Below are positions 22,948-31,427 of a stretch of 33,657 bases of DNA, one piece after another. Numbering within the stretch: the first letter of the stretch is position 1; every line of letters begins with the position of its first letter. Source of the DNA: a virus. The notes beneath the pieces were generated by a model. It saw nothing but the letters and a program-made list of their open reading frames with translations. It did no database searches and was not told where the DNA came from. The position numbers and the translations under genes were made by a program. The DNA is taken from positions 1 to 33,657 of IMG/VR virus record IMGVR_UViG_3300035698_009525, one strand, 5' to 3'.

Positions 22948-24282
22948 ATGACAGTGAAAATAAATAGCTTACACATAGAGAATGTGAAAAAAGTTAAAGC
23001 AGTAGTACTTCAACCCGGGGCAAACGGCTTGACAGTTATAGGTGGCAACAATGGAGAAGGTAAGACAAGTATTCTTGATTCCATTGCTTGGGGATTAGGT
23101 GGCAATAGAAAAGCCCCAACCAATGCCCGGCGAGATGGATCAATGACACCGCCACTACTCAACATCACACTAAGCAACGGGATAAAAGTTGAACGCTCTG
23201 GTAAAAATTCAGCTCTCAAAGTAACAGATCCAGCTGGTGCAAAAGCTGGTCAAGCACTACTTGATAGTTTTATATCAGAACTAGCTTTAGACTTGCCAAA
23301 ATTCCTAAATCAGAATGCAGACAAGGCAAAAACTTTGTTGCAGATTATTGGTGTTGGTGATGAATTGGTTAGACTAGACCAGGAAGAAAAATCACTATTC
23401 CAGAAAAGACATTCTATTGGACAAATTGCAGACAGCAAAAAGAAACATGCAGCAGAAATGCAAGAGTTTCCTGATGTTCCAGAGCAACCAATTACAGCAA
23501 TGGAACTGATTAAGGAACAGCAATCTATATTAGCTAAGAATGGCGAGAATCAACGTAAGAGAAACAATGTTAATGAATTAATAAGAGAGCATGATGTTTC
23601 TGTTGATAGGGTTATAGAATTAGAATCTAAAATGACTGAACTAATTAAACAACTTGATACTGCAAAAGATAAAGTTAGTCATCTGTCCAAGGACATTGAG
23701 ACAGCAGAAAAAACAGCTGAGCAATTGCAAGACGAATCAACTACAGAAATAGAAAACAAGCTCAACGACATAGAAACAACAAACTCACAAATCAGAGCTA
23801 ACATAGATAAATCTAGAGCACTAGACGAAGCTAACGAATACAAACAACAATATGACGGCTACAGCAATGAACTTGAGGATGTTCGCAAGAAACGCCTAGA
23901 ACTGCTTTCAACAGCAAATCTTCCACTACCTGAACTAACTGTCAAGGATAGCACTTTACTCTACAAAGATAAAGCATGGGATTGTATGTCAGGAACTGAT
24001 CAATTAAAGGTTGCAGTTGCTATTGTTCGTAGACTTAACCCGAATTGTGGTTTTGTTCTGATTGATAAATTAGAGCAGATGGACCAAAAGACATTAACAG
24101 AGTTTGGCGAATGGCTAGAAACCGAAAAACTACAAGCAATCTGTACACGAGTTTCTACTGGTGAAGAATGTTCAATCATCATTGAAGACGGACTTCCACA
24201 AGGACAGTCATATTTAGACGTAACAAACACCCCTGAACCATCACCAACAGATGATGACCCTTGGGAACAATTTAAAAAATAA
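22948..24282 (+). CDS. SMC/RecF-like ATPase of phage recombination module
   Basis: Product of 444 aa. Walker A Gly-Gly-Asn-Asn-Gly-Glu-Gly-Lys-Thr-Ser at 32-41; a long coiled-coil middle (about 170-320); then the ABC signature-like Met-Ser-Gly-Thr-Asp-Gln near 347 and Walker B Phe-Val-Leu-Ile-Asp-Lys near 368-373. Lys follows the Walker B Asp where SMC proteins have Glu, and a Glu occurs two residues later. No SbcD/Mre11 nuclease partner is nearby. It is followed by Sak4-like, DUF669 and helicase genes, so a role in end processing or loading of the annealase is likely. Confidence 0.8.
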   Translation: MTVKINSLHIENVKKVKAVVLQPGANGLTVIGGNNGEGKTSILDSIAWGLGGNRKAPTNARRDGSMTPPLLNITLSNGIKVERSGKNSALKVTDPAGAKAGQALLDSFISELALDLPKFLNQNADKAKTLLQIIGVGDELVRLDQEEKSLFQKRHSIGQIADSKKKHAAEMQEFPDVPEQPITAMELIKEQQSILAKNGENQRKRNNVNELIREHDVSVDRVIELESKMTELIKQLDTAKDKVSHLSKDIETAEKTAEQLQDESTTEIENKLNDIETTNSQIRANIDKSRALDEANEYKQQYDGYSNELEDVRKKRLELLSTANLPLPELTVKDSTLLYKDKAWDCMSGTDQLKVAVAIVRRLNPNCGFVLIDKLEQMDQKTLTEFGEWLETEKLQAICTRVSTGEECSIIIEDGLPQGQSYLDVTNTPEPSPTDDDPWEQFKK

Positions 24283-24289
24283 AATGTAA

Positions 24290-24324
24290 GGGCGGCATTC
24301 TTGCCGCCCCATAAAGGAAACAAA
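24290..24324 (+). promoter_or_regulatory. Hairpin-RBS cassette 2 (before Sak4-like gene)
   Basis: Perfect eight-pair stem GGGCGGCA / TGCCGCCC with loop TTCT (24290-24309), then C and ATAAAGGAAACAAA before ATG 24325. Preceded by ATGTAA, as in copy 5. Confidence 0.75.
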
Positions 24325-25398
24325 ATGCAAGTAATAAGCGGAAAACAAGTCAAAGCACAAAGAGTAATTGTATATGGTCCAGAAGGAATTGGAAAGTCAA
24401 CAATGGGAAGTAAATTCCCTAATCCAATCTTTATTGACACAGAAGGATCAACAGCCGAACTAAATGTTAACAGATTGCAAACCCCCAACAGCTGGACAAT
24501 GTTAAAACAGCAAATACAATGGGCATCTAATCAGGGGTATCAAACAATTGTTATAGATACTATTGACTGGGCTGAAAGGCTCTGTATCATGCATATATGT
24601 GCATCACGTGGCATAGAATCACTTGGTGGAGGCAAAGACTACGGCAAGAGCTATAATCTACTAGCTCAAGAGTGGGGAGGACTTCTCAACTACCTAACAG
24701 ATATCACATCAAAAGGTATAAATGTTGTTTTGTTAGCACACGCTCAAATGAAAAGAACTGATTTGCCAAATGAAATGGATTCTTATGATAGATGGGAACT
24801 CAAACTAGAAAAGAAGACATCTGCATTATCTAAAGAATGGGCGGATATGGTTCTATTTGTCAACTACAAAACAATTGTAATTGAGAATGAAGACGGCAAG
24901 CCCAAAGCACAAGGTGGAAAAAGAATGATGTACACCTCTCATCACCCATGCTGGGATGCTAAAAACAGAGTTGGAATGCCTGAAGAATGTACTCTTGATT
25001 ATGCAAACATTGAAAAGTATATTCCAACAATTGCCACAGCTCAACCACAACAACAGCCACAAACACAGTCAACGCCTAAAACTCAAGACACTAAAAAAAA
25101 GGAGGTTAAACCACCGGTACAAGCTAAACAACTACCGCATCCCCAAAACAAACCAGTTGTAGAGTATGACGAAGAGCGTGCAGCAATTCAAGCTGAATGC
25201 ATTAACAACCAACAACTAGCCGACCTTATGGCTTTGGACGGTATAACAGAAATTCAAATAAGAAAAGTAGTATCAGGAAAGGGAATATATCCATTTGAGA
25301 TGGATATTAACGATTATGAGGATAAGTTTATCAACGGAATGTTAGTCGCTAACTGGGGCAAAGTAACAGCAGAAATCAAACAAAAAGGAATAGTATAA
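24325..25398 (+). CDS. Sak4-like RecA-fold single-strand annealing ATPase
   Basis: Product of 357 aa from ATG 24325, chosen for the AAAGGA site; a longer reading from a TTG would run through the cassette hairpin. Walker A Gly-Pro-Glu-Gly-Ile-Gly-Lys-Ser-Thr at 18-26, Phe-Ile-Asp-Thr-Glu-Gly at 36-41, and Walker B Thr-Ile-Val-Ile-Asp-Thr at 74-79. After the RecA-like core there is a Gln/Pro/Thr/Lys-rich linker (about 240-285) and a C-terminal helical part. Sak4 proteins are RecA-fold recombinases of phages that work with an SSB, and the following DUF669 gene fits. Start codon of the next gene overlaps its stop (TAATG). Confidence 0.82.
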   Translation: MQVISGKQVKAQRVIVYGPEGIGKSTMGSKFPNPIFIDTEGSTAELNVNRLQTPNSWTMLKQQIQWASNQGYQTIVIDTIDWAERLCIMHICASRGIESLGGGKDYGKSYNLLAQEWGGLLNYLTDITSKGINVVLLAHAQMKRTDLPNEMDSYDRWELKLEKKTSALSKEWADMVLFVNYKTIVIENEDGKPKAQGGKRMMYTSHHPCWDAKNRVGMPEECTLDYANIEKYIPTIATAQPQQQPQTQSTPKTQDTKKKEVKPPVQAKQLPHPQNKPVVEYDEERAAIQAECINNQQLADLMALDGITEIQIRKVVSGKGIYPFEMDINDYEDKFINGMLVANWGKVTAEIKQKGIV

Positions 25399-25928
25399 TG
25401 TCAGACTGGGATGATTACACAACGGGTACAGATCCACAAGAAGAAAATCAACAACAAACAACAGGAACAGATGAATCACTAGACTGGAACATGGATCTAA
25501 CAGAAGAAGATGCAACTCCGCCAGAAACTAAAGTGCTGCCAAAAGGTAGATATGCTTATATGATCACTCACTACAAGAGAGGCTTTCATGAAGCAAGTGC
25601 AAAGCTTCCTAAATGTCCACAAGCAATTGTTTCATTCAGAATCAGTCATGATGGGGAAAACGTAGAAGTTAACAAGTTCTTTTTTGTACACCCAAAAATG
25701 AAATGGCAAATTGCTCAACTCTGGACTTCCTGCGGACTACGCAAAAAAGGCGAAACTGTAAAAGCAGACTGGAATCAACTATCAGGCTCAACGGGAATGT
25801 GTGATATTGATATCAGAACATACAAAAAGAAAGATGGAACAGAATCTCAGTCTAACGACCTGACACTACTTCCACCTGACACACCGCAGACTACATCAAC
25901 AGATGATAAAGACGGATTGCCATTCTGA
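25398..25928 (+). CDS. DUF669-like, SSB-type protein
   Basis: Product of 176 aa. An acidic N-terminus (1-40) leads into a beta-rich domain starting Leu-Pro-Lys-Gly-Arg-Tyr-Ala-Tyr-Met-Ile, as in the DUF669 family. The end Asp-Lys-Asp-Gly-Leu-Pro-Phe is like the acidic DDxLPF tip of SSB proteins that recruits partner enzymes. It lies between Sak4 and the helicase. Probably covers single-stranded DNA for annealing and replication. Stop and next start overlap (TGATG). Confidence 0.8.
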   Translation: MSDWDDYTTGTDPQEENQQQTTGTDESLDWNMDLTEEDATPPETKVLPKGRYAYMITHYKRGFHEASAKLPKCPQAIVSFRISHDGENVEVNKFFFVHPKMKWQIAQLWTSCGLRKKGETVKADWNQLSGSTGMCDIDIRTYKKKDGTESQSNDLTLLPPDTPQTTSTDDKDGLPF

Positions 25929-27508
25929 TGCAACTTCGCCAATATCAACAAGAAGCCCATGACTCAATCATAGAGTCATGGGACCAATTCGACAAGGCTT
26001 TACTAGTCTTGCCGACTGGTACAGGTAAAACAATTGTATTCTGTAAAGTTTCAGAAACAATGGTAAGCCGAGGATCTAAAGTTCTAATACTTGCTCACCG
26101 TGGAGAATTACTTGAACAAGCAAGAGACAAGATGCAAAAATCAACTGGTTTAGGATGTTCACTGGAAAAAGCAGAATCATCTTGCCTTGATGATTGGTTC
26201 AGGATAACAGTTGGATCAGTTCAAACACTTATGAATCCATCAAGGTTGGCACAATTCAAAAGAGATCACTTTGATGTGATTATAGTAGACGAAGCTCATC
26301 ACGCACTTGCAGACAGTTACCAAAGAATATTTGACTACTTCATTAAAGCTAAAGTTCTTGGTGTAACAGCTACACCAGACCGTGGTGACATGAGAGAGCT
26401 TGGTAACTTCTTTGAATCACTAGCTTATGAGTACACACTACCGCAAGCAATTAGAGATGGTTTTCTTGTAAAAATGAAAGCATTAACAGTACCGCTGGAA
26501 ATAGACTTGACAGCTGTAGCTCAACAATCTGGTGACTTCAAAGCAAGCGATGTTGCAACAGCACTTGACCCATACTTACATCAAATAGTAGATGAGATTA
26601 TCAAGACTTGTTCAAACAGAAAAACAGTTGTATTTCTGCCACTAATAGCAACATCAGAAAAGATGCAATCAATGCTACTTGCAAAAGGTGTTTCATGTGC
26701 AGAAATAAACGGAAACTCAAAAGATAGAGCAGAAATACTTGAAGACTTTCACAATGACAAATACAAAGTCCTATGTAATTCAATGCTGCTAACAGAGGGA
26801 TGGGATGAGCCTAGTGTTGATTGCATCATTTGCCTAAGACCTACTAAGGTTAGAAGTCTCTACTGTCAAATGATTGGACGTGGTACACGCCTATATCCTG
26901 GCAAAGAGAATCTTCTGATACTTGACTTTCTTTGGCATACAGATAGGCATGAACTATGTAGACCTGCACACCTGATTGCAGATGATAGCTTTGTATCAAA
27001 CAAGATAACAGAGATACTAGCAGAATCAGGAACAGAACTTGACCTTGAAGATGTTGCAGAACAAGCAGCCGGAGATTGCATTGCTGACCGTGAAGAAGCG
27101 CTAGCCAAAAAACTAGAAGAAATGAGACGTAAAAAAGCCAAACTAGTAGACCCAGTTCAATTTGAAATGAGTGTACAATCAGAAGACCTGGCACACTACG
27201 AACCATCATTCGGTTGGGAAATGGCACCACCATCAGAAGACCAAAAGAAATACTTAGAAAAGGCTGGTATCTTCCCCGGTGACATCAACAACGCAGGCAA
27301 AGCAAGCAAAATCATTGATAGGCTCAAAAAGAGAAGCGACCTAAAACTAACAACTCCAAAACAAATAAGATTCCTCGAACAAAGAGGATTTATACACGTA
27401 GGCGGTTGGAAGTTTGAAGATGCTCGCAGAATGACAAACAGAATAGCCGGGAACAGCTGGAAAATACCAGCAGGAATAAACCCAAAACAATACAATCCAA
27501 ACAAATAG
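25928..27508 (+). CDS. SF2 DEAD/DEAH-type helicase
   Basis: Product of 526 aa. Q-like motif Leu-Arg-Gln-Tyr-Gln at the start, motif I Leu-Pro-Thr-Gly-Thr-Gly-Lys-Thr, motif Ia Ala-His-Arg-Gly-Glu-Leu, motif II Asp-Glu-Ala-His-His, motif III Thr-Ala-Thr-Pro, and motif VI Gln-Met-Ile-Gly-Arg-Gly-Thr-Arg. The C-terminal part (about 440-526) has Thr-Pro-Lys-Gln-Ile-Arg-Phe-Leu and Gly-Gly-Trp-Lys-Phe, a tail common in phage replication helicases of this type. Role in replication or recombination with the neighbouring genes. Confidence 0.93.
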   Translation: MQLRQYQQEAHDSIIESWDQFDKALLVLPTGTGKTIVFCKVSETMVSRGSKVLILAHRGELLEQARDKMQKSTGLGCSLEKAESSCLDDWFRITVGSVQTLMNPSRLAQFKRDHFDVIIVDEAHHALADSYQRIFDYFIKAKVLGVTATPDRGDMRELGNFFESLAYEYTLPQAIRDGFLVKMKALTVPLEIDLTAVAQQSGDFKASDVATALDPYLHQIVDEIIKTCSNRKTVVFLPLIATSEKMQSMLLAKGVSCAEINGNSKDRAEILEDFHNDKYKVLCNSMLLTEGWDEPSVDCIICLRPTKVRSLYCQMIGRGTRLYPGKENLLILDFLWHTDRHELCRPAHLIADDSFVSNKITEILAESGTELDLEDVAEQAAGDCIADREEALAKKLEEMRRKKAKLVDPVQFEMSVQSEDLAHYEPSFGWEMAPPSEDQKKYLEKAGIFPGDINNAGKASKIIDRLKKRSDLKLTTPKQIRFLEQRGFIHVGGWKFEDARRMTNRIAGNSWKIPAGINPKQYNPNK

Positions 27509-27509
27509 G

Positions 27510-27543
27510 GGCGTGCAATCTTGCCGCCTTTTAAAGGAAACAA
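27510..27543 (+). promoter_or_regulatory. Hairpin-RBS cassette 3 (before primase-helicase)
   Basis: Stem GGCG-(T)-GCA / TGC-CGCC with loop ATCT (27510-27528), then TTTTAAAGGAAACAA before ATG 27544. It starts right after the helicase stop. Confidence 0.7.
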
Positions 27544-29751
27544 ATGTTAGACATAATACAAAACATCAACCCATCATCATGCACTTATGAAGAATGGCTC
27601 ACAGTAGGAATGGCAATATGTCACGAAGGTGGCACAGCTTCAGACTGGGAATCATGGTCAATGGGTGATACTACCAGATACAAAGTTGGCGAATGTTCCA
27701 GAAAGTGGAACAGCTTCAGATCAACAACACAACCTGTAACAGCCGGCTCACTCATCCACATAGCCAAAAACCAAGGCTGGACACCAAAACACTATGACAA
27801 TAATGAAGTGTTAGAATGGGATAACTTAACAATAGATGCAGATGACGACTACGTCTTTATTGATTCCAACTGGTTAAAGACAGAAGAACACGAACTACAA
27901 GCACCAACAAACTGGAAACCAGCAAAAGAACTACAAAAATATCTAACAACACTATTCCAACCAACTGAATACGTAGGCTACGTAATTGACACATGGGAAA
28001 AAGAAGGATCATCACTACCAACAAAAGGAATATCAACACGCACAGCAGGAGAACTAACAAAACAACTCCAACAATGCAAAAACGATATAGGAGCGGTAAT
28101 AGGTGATCATGACGAACAAGTAGGGGCGTGGATACGCTTCAATCCCCTAGACGGTAAAGGAGTAACAGACAACAACGTAACCGCCTTTAGATACGCCCTA
28201 GTCGAATCTGATACAGTAGAAACAAACCAACAACTCGCAATAATCAAAGAACTAGAATTACCTTGTGCTGCAATAGTTCATTCAGGAAACAAATCAATCC
28301 ACGCAATTGTAAAAATAGAAGCCGATACATTTGAAGACTACAGAAAACGAGTAGATTTTTTATATAAAATTTGCAAAAAAAACGGCTTAGAAATCGACAG
28401 ACAAAACCGCAACCCCTCAAGACTATCAAGAATGCCAGGAATAACACGCAAAGGACAAAAACAATATCTCATTGACACAAACATAGGAAAGAAAAGATGG
28501 GAAGAATGGGAAGAATGGATAGAAGAATTGAACGATGATCTGCCAGACTTCCAAAACTTTGCTACAGCTTTAAAGAACATGCCAGAACTCGACCCCATTC
28601 TTATTGACGGCCTATTAAGAATTGGACACAAAATGCTTATGTCTGGACCATCAAAAGCTGGAAAAACATTTGACATGCTAGAATTAGCAGTTGACATTGC
28701 TGATGGTTTATTGTGGCACGAATTCCAATGTATAAAAGGACCTGTATTATATTGTAATTTAGAAATATCAGGTCCATCTTGTCTTTGGAGAGCATCATCA
28801 ATTGCAGATTGTGTAGGTTTAAAAAATCCTAAAAATATAGACTTTTGGAACCTAAGAGGAAACCAAATCAAAATGGACAAACTCGCACCTAAACTTATCA
28901 GAAGAGCAAAAGAAAAAGGATACGTAGCCATATTCATTGACCCACTTTACAAAGTAATTACCGGTGACGAAAACAGTGCAGAACAAATGGGCAAGTTCTT
29001 CAACATCTTTGACCATATATGTGCAGAACTTAAATGCTCAATGATCTACTGCCATCATCATAGTAAAGGTGATCAAGGCGGAAAGAAATCAATGGACAGA
29101 GCCAGTGGATCAGGAGTGTTTGGACGTGACCCAGATGCGGTACTTGACTACATAGAACTAAACATCGACAAAGACAGAAGAAAATCAATACTAAACGCCA
29201 GAGAATGTCAAGCCTTTACAGACTTCTTTGATAAAAATGCAAAAGGCTGGGATGAAGAAATCCCTATAGACGATCAACTCATATCAGATAAACTATTCAA
29301 ATGGGGGCAACCCAAATTTGACAAACAACTAAGAACAATCAGACTAGACCTAATCAATCGAACCTCCTACATATCAGCATGGAGACTAAGTGGCAACGTC
29401 CGAGAGTTCCCACCCTTTAAAGATAGAAAATTCTACTTCGATTATCCAATTCATACTGCCGATAAAGATGGCTTTTTAGATGATGCAAAAGCAGCAGGAG
29501 AAGAACCACCATGGAAAACACAACAAACAAGCAAAGCCAACGCACGCCAAGAAAGAAAAAAAGAACAAGAACAAGAAATAGAAACAACATATGAACTCAT
29601 CAAACAAAGCGACCCAATTGTAACCATCGCCAAATTAGCAGAACACCTCGGGGTTAGTGATGCAACAATAAGAACAAGAATTAAAAAGAATAACAAATAC
29701 ATAAATGAAAAAGGCGTAATAGCCAAAAAAGAAAGCAAAGCAAATGATTAA
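27544..29751 (+). CDS. Primase-helicase with C-terminal winged-helix domain
   Basis: Product of 735 aa. Residues 1-85 fit a PriCT-2-type domain (Tyr-Glu-Glu-Trp-Leu, Trp-Glu-Ser-Trp-Ser). Residues about 150-310 look like an archaeo-eukaryotic primase core (Val-Glu-Ser-Asp near 220; Val-His-Ser-Gly-Asn-Lys-Ser-Ile-His at about 245-253). Residues 360-580 are a RepA-type ATPase with Walker A Gly-Pro-Ser-Lys-Ala-Gly-Lys-Thr (368-375), Walker B Ala-Ile-Phe-Ile-Asp-Pro (about 462-467) and Tyr-Cys-His-His-His. The last 58 residues repeat the winged-helix domain of the 129-aa early regulator. It should start phage DNA synthesis. Third-base usage is strongly A/C biased. Confidence 0.87.
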   Translation: MLDIIQNINPSSCTYEEWLTVGMAICHEGGTASDWESWSMGDTTRYKVGECSRKWNSFRSTTQPVTAGSLIHIAKNQGWTPKHYDNNEVLEWDNLTIDADDDYVFIDSNWLKTEEHELQAPTNWKPAKELQKYLTTLFQPTEYVGYVIDTWEKEGSSLPTKGISTRTAGELTKQLQQCKNDIGAVIGDHDEQVGAWIRFNPLDGKGVTDNNVTAFRYALVESDTVETNQQLAIIKELELPCAAIVHSGNKSIHAIVKIEADTFEDYRKRVDFLYKICKKNGLEIDRQNRNPSRLSRMPGITRKGQKQYLIDTNIGKKRWEEWEEWIEELNDDLPDFQNFATALKNMPELDPILIDGLLRIGHKMLMSGPSKAGKTFDMLELAVDIADGLLWHEFQCIKGPVLYCNLEISGPSCLWRASSIADCVGLKNPKNIDFWNLRGNQIKMDKLAPKLIRRAKEKGYVAIFIDPLYKVITGDENSAEQMGKFFNIFDHICAELKCSMIYCHHHSKGDQGGKKSMDRASGSGVFGRDPDAVLDYIELNIDKDRRKSILNARECQAFTDFFDKNAKGWDEEIPIDDQLISDKLFKWGQPKFDKQLRTIRLDLINRTSYISAWRLSGNVREFPPFKDRKFYFDYPIHTADKDGFLDDAKAAGEEPPWKTQQTSKANARQERKKEQEQEIETTYELIKQSDPIVTIAKLAEHLGVSDATIRTRIKKNNKYINEKGVIAKKESKAND

Positions 29752-30142
29752 ATTCTTCATACCACTAAAAAAGATACCATCTAAAACAGCCCAACAAAAA
29801 GGAGTAAGAGTATGCCAAGGAAAACCAATATTCTACACCAAACCAGAAGTCAAAGCAGTAGAAAAACTATTCAGACACCACATGGCAAAACACAGACCAC
29901 TAAACCCACTAACAGGACCTATTCAACTAATTGTGAAATGGTGCTATATTCCAACAGGCAAACACCTACCAGGCGAATGGAAAGACACAAAGCCAGACAC
30001 AGACAACCTACTAAAACTATTCAAAGACAGCCTAGAAAAAGAAAACTTCTTCAACAACGACTCACAAGTAGCATCAGAAATCAACCAAAAATTCTACAAC
30101 GACATCTGTGGAGTATTTGTACAACTAGAAAAACTCACGTAA
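29744..30142 (+). CDS. rusA: RusA-like Holliday junction resolvase
   Basis: Product of 132 aa overlapping the primase-helicase by eight bases. The RusA motif Lys-Pro-Asp-Thr-Asp-Asn-Leu-Leu-Lys at 84-91 holds Asp85, Asp87 and Lys91, and Asp106 in Asn-Asn-Asp-Ser-Gln-Val is the third acidic residue. The first Asp of the usual Asp-Asp pair is Asn here, but the catalytic one is kept. It would resolve branched DNA before packaging. Confidence 0.88.
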   Translation: MIKFFIPLKKIPSKTAQQKGVRVCQGKPIFYTKPEVKAVEKLFRHHMAKHRPLNPLTGPIQLIVKWCYIPTGKHLPGEWKDTKPDTDNLLKLFKDSLEKENFFNNDSQVASEINQKFYNDICGVFVQLEKLT

Positions 30143-30179
30143 GGGCGACACTCATGTCGACCCATAAAGGAAACAAACA
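30143..30179 (+). promoter_or_regulatory. Hairpin-RBS cassette 4 (before excisionase-like gene)
   Basis: Stem GGG-CGACA / TGTCG-(A)-CCC with loop CTCA (30143-30163), then ATAAAGGAAACAAACA and the ATG. It starts immediately after the rusA stop TAA. Confidence 0.75.
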
Positions 30180-30584
30180 ATGACAGCAACCGAACTACTA
30201 ACAGACATCAGTAAAAAACTAAGCTCATTAACCCAACTTGAAAAAGTAAACAACCAAATATGGGCAAGTGCAAAAGTAATCACACACAAAACAGGACTGC
30301 ACCGCACGCAACTAGAAAAACTCTGGGCTTGTGGATCAATCCGCAAAACAACAGTAATGCCAAACAACCCAACCGCATGCATACGCTACAGCCTAAGCGA
30401 CCTACAAGAACTCCTAGAAAAACAAGCACTCAACCCAGAGCACGCAAACAAACTAGAAGAACTAACAGAGCCCGTACAGGATGCAGTATTGCCACCCAAA
30501 ATCAAAACAACAAAATGCCCAATATGCGACACCCAAAACACAACCACAGCCAAAATGTGCATAGGCTGCGGAAACAAAATGTAA
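30180..30584 (+). CDS. Excisionase-like DNA-binding protein with zinc ribbon
   Basis: Product of 134 aa. Residues about 25-80 resemble the MerR/excisionase-type helix-turn-helix (Val-Ile-Thr-His-Lys-Thr-Gly-Leu-His-Arg, Ile-Arg-Tyr-Ser-Leu-Ser-Asp-Leu-Gln-Glu-Leu-Leu). The C-terminal 22 residues are a zinc ribbon with Cys113, Cys116, Cys127 and Cys130. The gene is encoded on the same strand as the integrase, a little upstream, so it is the best candidate for the directionality factor and for the protein that binds sites shared by attP and late leaders (inference). Confidence 0.65.
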   Translation: MTATELLTDISKKLSSLTQLEKVNNQIWASAKVITHKTGLHRTQLEKLWACGSIRKTTVMPNNPTACIRYSLSDLQELLEKQALNPEHANKLEELTEPVQDAVLPPKIKTTKCPICDTQNTTTAKMCIGCGNKM

Positions 30585-30623
30585 GGGTTGCATTCTTGCA
30601 ACCCTCTTAAAAAGGAAAACAAA
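30584..30623 (+). promoter_or_regulatory. Hairpin-RBS cassette 5 (before membrane protein)
   Basis: Perfect nine-pair stem AGGGTTGCA / TGCAACCCT with loop TTCT (30584-30605), then CTTAAAAAGGAAAACAAA and the ATG. Relative to copy 2, two base pairs differ with both partners changed. Confidence 0.78.
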
Positions 30624-30806
30624 ATGAAAGTAAATAAAAACTACATAATTGGTGGATTAATAATTTCAATACCTCTCGATATAATGTTTATATTTTTATT
30701 ATTCAACGACATAGAATCACTTTTATTTATTGTTTTCACTGTATCAATAGTATTATTTTGTACAGTGAAAGGATTAAATTTTATATATAAGGAAATGGAT
30801 AAATAA
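30624..30806 (+). CDS. Small two-pass membrane protein
   Basis: Product of 60 aa from ATG 30624, which follows the cassette AAAGGAAAAC. Two hydrophobic helices (about 8-27 and 31-50) are joined by Asp-Ile-Glu-Ser, with a Lys-rich start and end. Its base composition is T-richer than its A/C-rich neighbours, which suggests a later acquisition. Could be a superinfection-exclusion protein. Its last base is the first of the next start codon. Confidence 0.6.
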   Translation: MKVNKNYIIGGLIISIPLDIMFIFLLFNDIESLLFIVFTVSIVLFCTVKGLNFIYKEMDK

Positions 30807-31219
30807 TGAAAGTAATAACACTAAGCAAGAAATTTCTACAAACCCACCCAAAAGCAGGAAAATCAACATACTTTGAGCAACAATTCCTCAATGGGTGTAA
30901 AATCCACACAATAAGAGCCAATGCGAAAGGATATTTCAAAGATGGAGACATAGTATCAATCAGGCAGTGGAGCGGCAAACCCTACAACAGCAAACAAGAA
31001 ATAATAAAAGACAATGTTAAAATATGCGTAGTTCCAATATTTGTTGAATTATTTAAATTTTACGCAACGGTAAATAATACTATAGATGTTGATTTAGAAA
31101 TCATAGCAAAGAATGACGGATTATCCAGTATAGACTTTCACAACTGGTTTAAACAAAAAAAGGACAAGTTTTGGTTTAGCGGTAGCCTAATTTACTTCAC
31201 AGATTTTAGATACAAATAA
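30806..31219 (+). CDS. ASCH-domain protein
   Basis: Product of 137 aa. The signature Lys-Ile-His-Thr-Ile-Arg (32-37) followed by Phe-Lys-Asp-Gly-Asp-Ile-Val-Ser-Ile-Arg-Gln-Trp fits the ASCH (PUA-like) beta-barrel fold, which binds RNA or modified nucleotides. Phages often encode such proteins beside replication genes. The start shares one base with the stop of the membrane protein gene. The role here is not known. Confidence 0.7.
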   Translation: MKVITLSKKFLQTHPKAGKSTYFEQQFLNGCKIHTIRANAKGYFKDGDIVSIRQWSGKPYNSKQEIIKDNVKICVVPIFVELFKFYATVNNTIDVDLEIIAKNDGLSSIDFHNWFKQKKDKFWFSGSLIYFTDFRYK

Positions 31220-31225
31220 AAACTC

Positions 31226-31254
31226 TTGACAGAAAAGCAACAACCGACTACAAT
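31226..31254 (+). promoter_or_regulatory. Near-consensus sigma70 promoter before small RNA/integrase
   Basis: TTGACA (31226-31231), 17-base spacer, TACAAT (31249-31254). Expected RNA start is about 31261. It lies right after the ASCH gene stop and no operator-like repeats overlap it. Confidence 0.88.
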
Positions 31255-31260
31255 TGTAGG

Positions 31261-31412
31261 CATCAAGAGAATCAATCTTGATAGTCGACTATTAAGAGTT
31301 TAACAAACTCTGACTTAAACAATATAAATATAGAGAAGTCTATATATGGATAGCTCATACAGGTGTTGCTGGTGAGTGAAAGGTTGATTCCCTTCCATAT
31401 ATAGACTTTTTT
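31261..31412 (+). ncRNA. Candidate structured small RNA or integrase leader
   Basis: About 150 bases between the consensus promoter and a strong terminator with no reading frame. Predicted hairpins: ATCAAGA / TCTTGAT (31262-31268, 31276-31282, loop 7); AGAGTTT / AAACTCT (31295-31301, 31305-31311, loop 3); then the 15-pair terminator stem, inside which CTCA-CAG / CTG-TGAG and AAGG-TTGATTC-CCTT can form. The last looks like a tRNA T arm. It may be a stand-alone small RNA or an attenuator deciding integrase expression. No match to a known RNA family could be tested. Confidence 0.65.
31336..31412 (+). terminator. Strong terminator with enclosed arms, upstream of integrase
   Basis: Perfect 15-base inverted repeat AAGTCTATATATGGA / TCCATATATAGACTT (31336-31350 and 31394-31408) followed by T to 31412. 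The 43-base interior has two small hairpins. It sits 15 bases before the integrase start, so most transcripts should stop before the gene. Confidence 0.85.
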
Positions 31413-31427
31413 ATTGTGAGGTACATC

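Noticed and set aside
24301-24324. TTG start for the Sak4-like gene
   Set aside because: It falls in the hairpin cassette; ATG 24325 has the AAAGGA site.
31416-31427. GTG start for the integrase
   Set aside because: These bases contain the GAGG site for ATG 31428.
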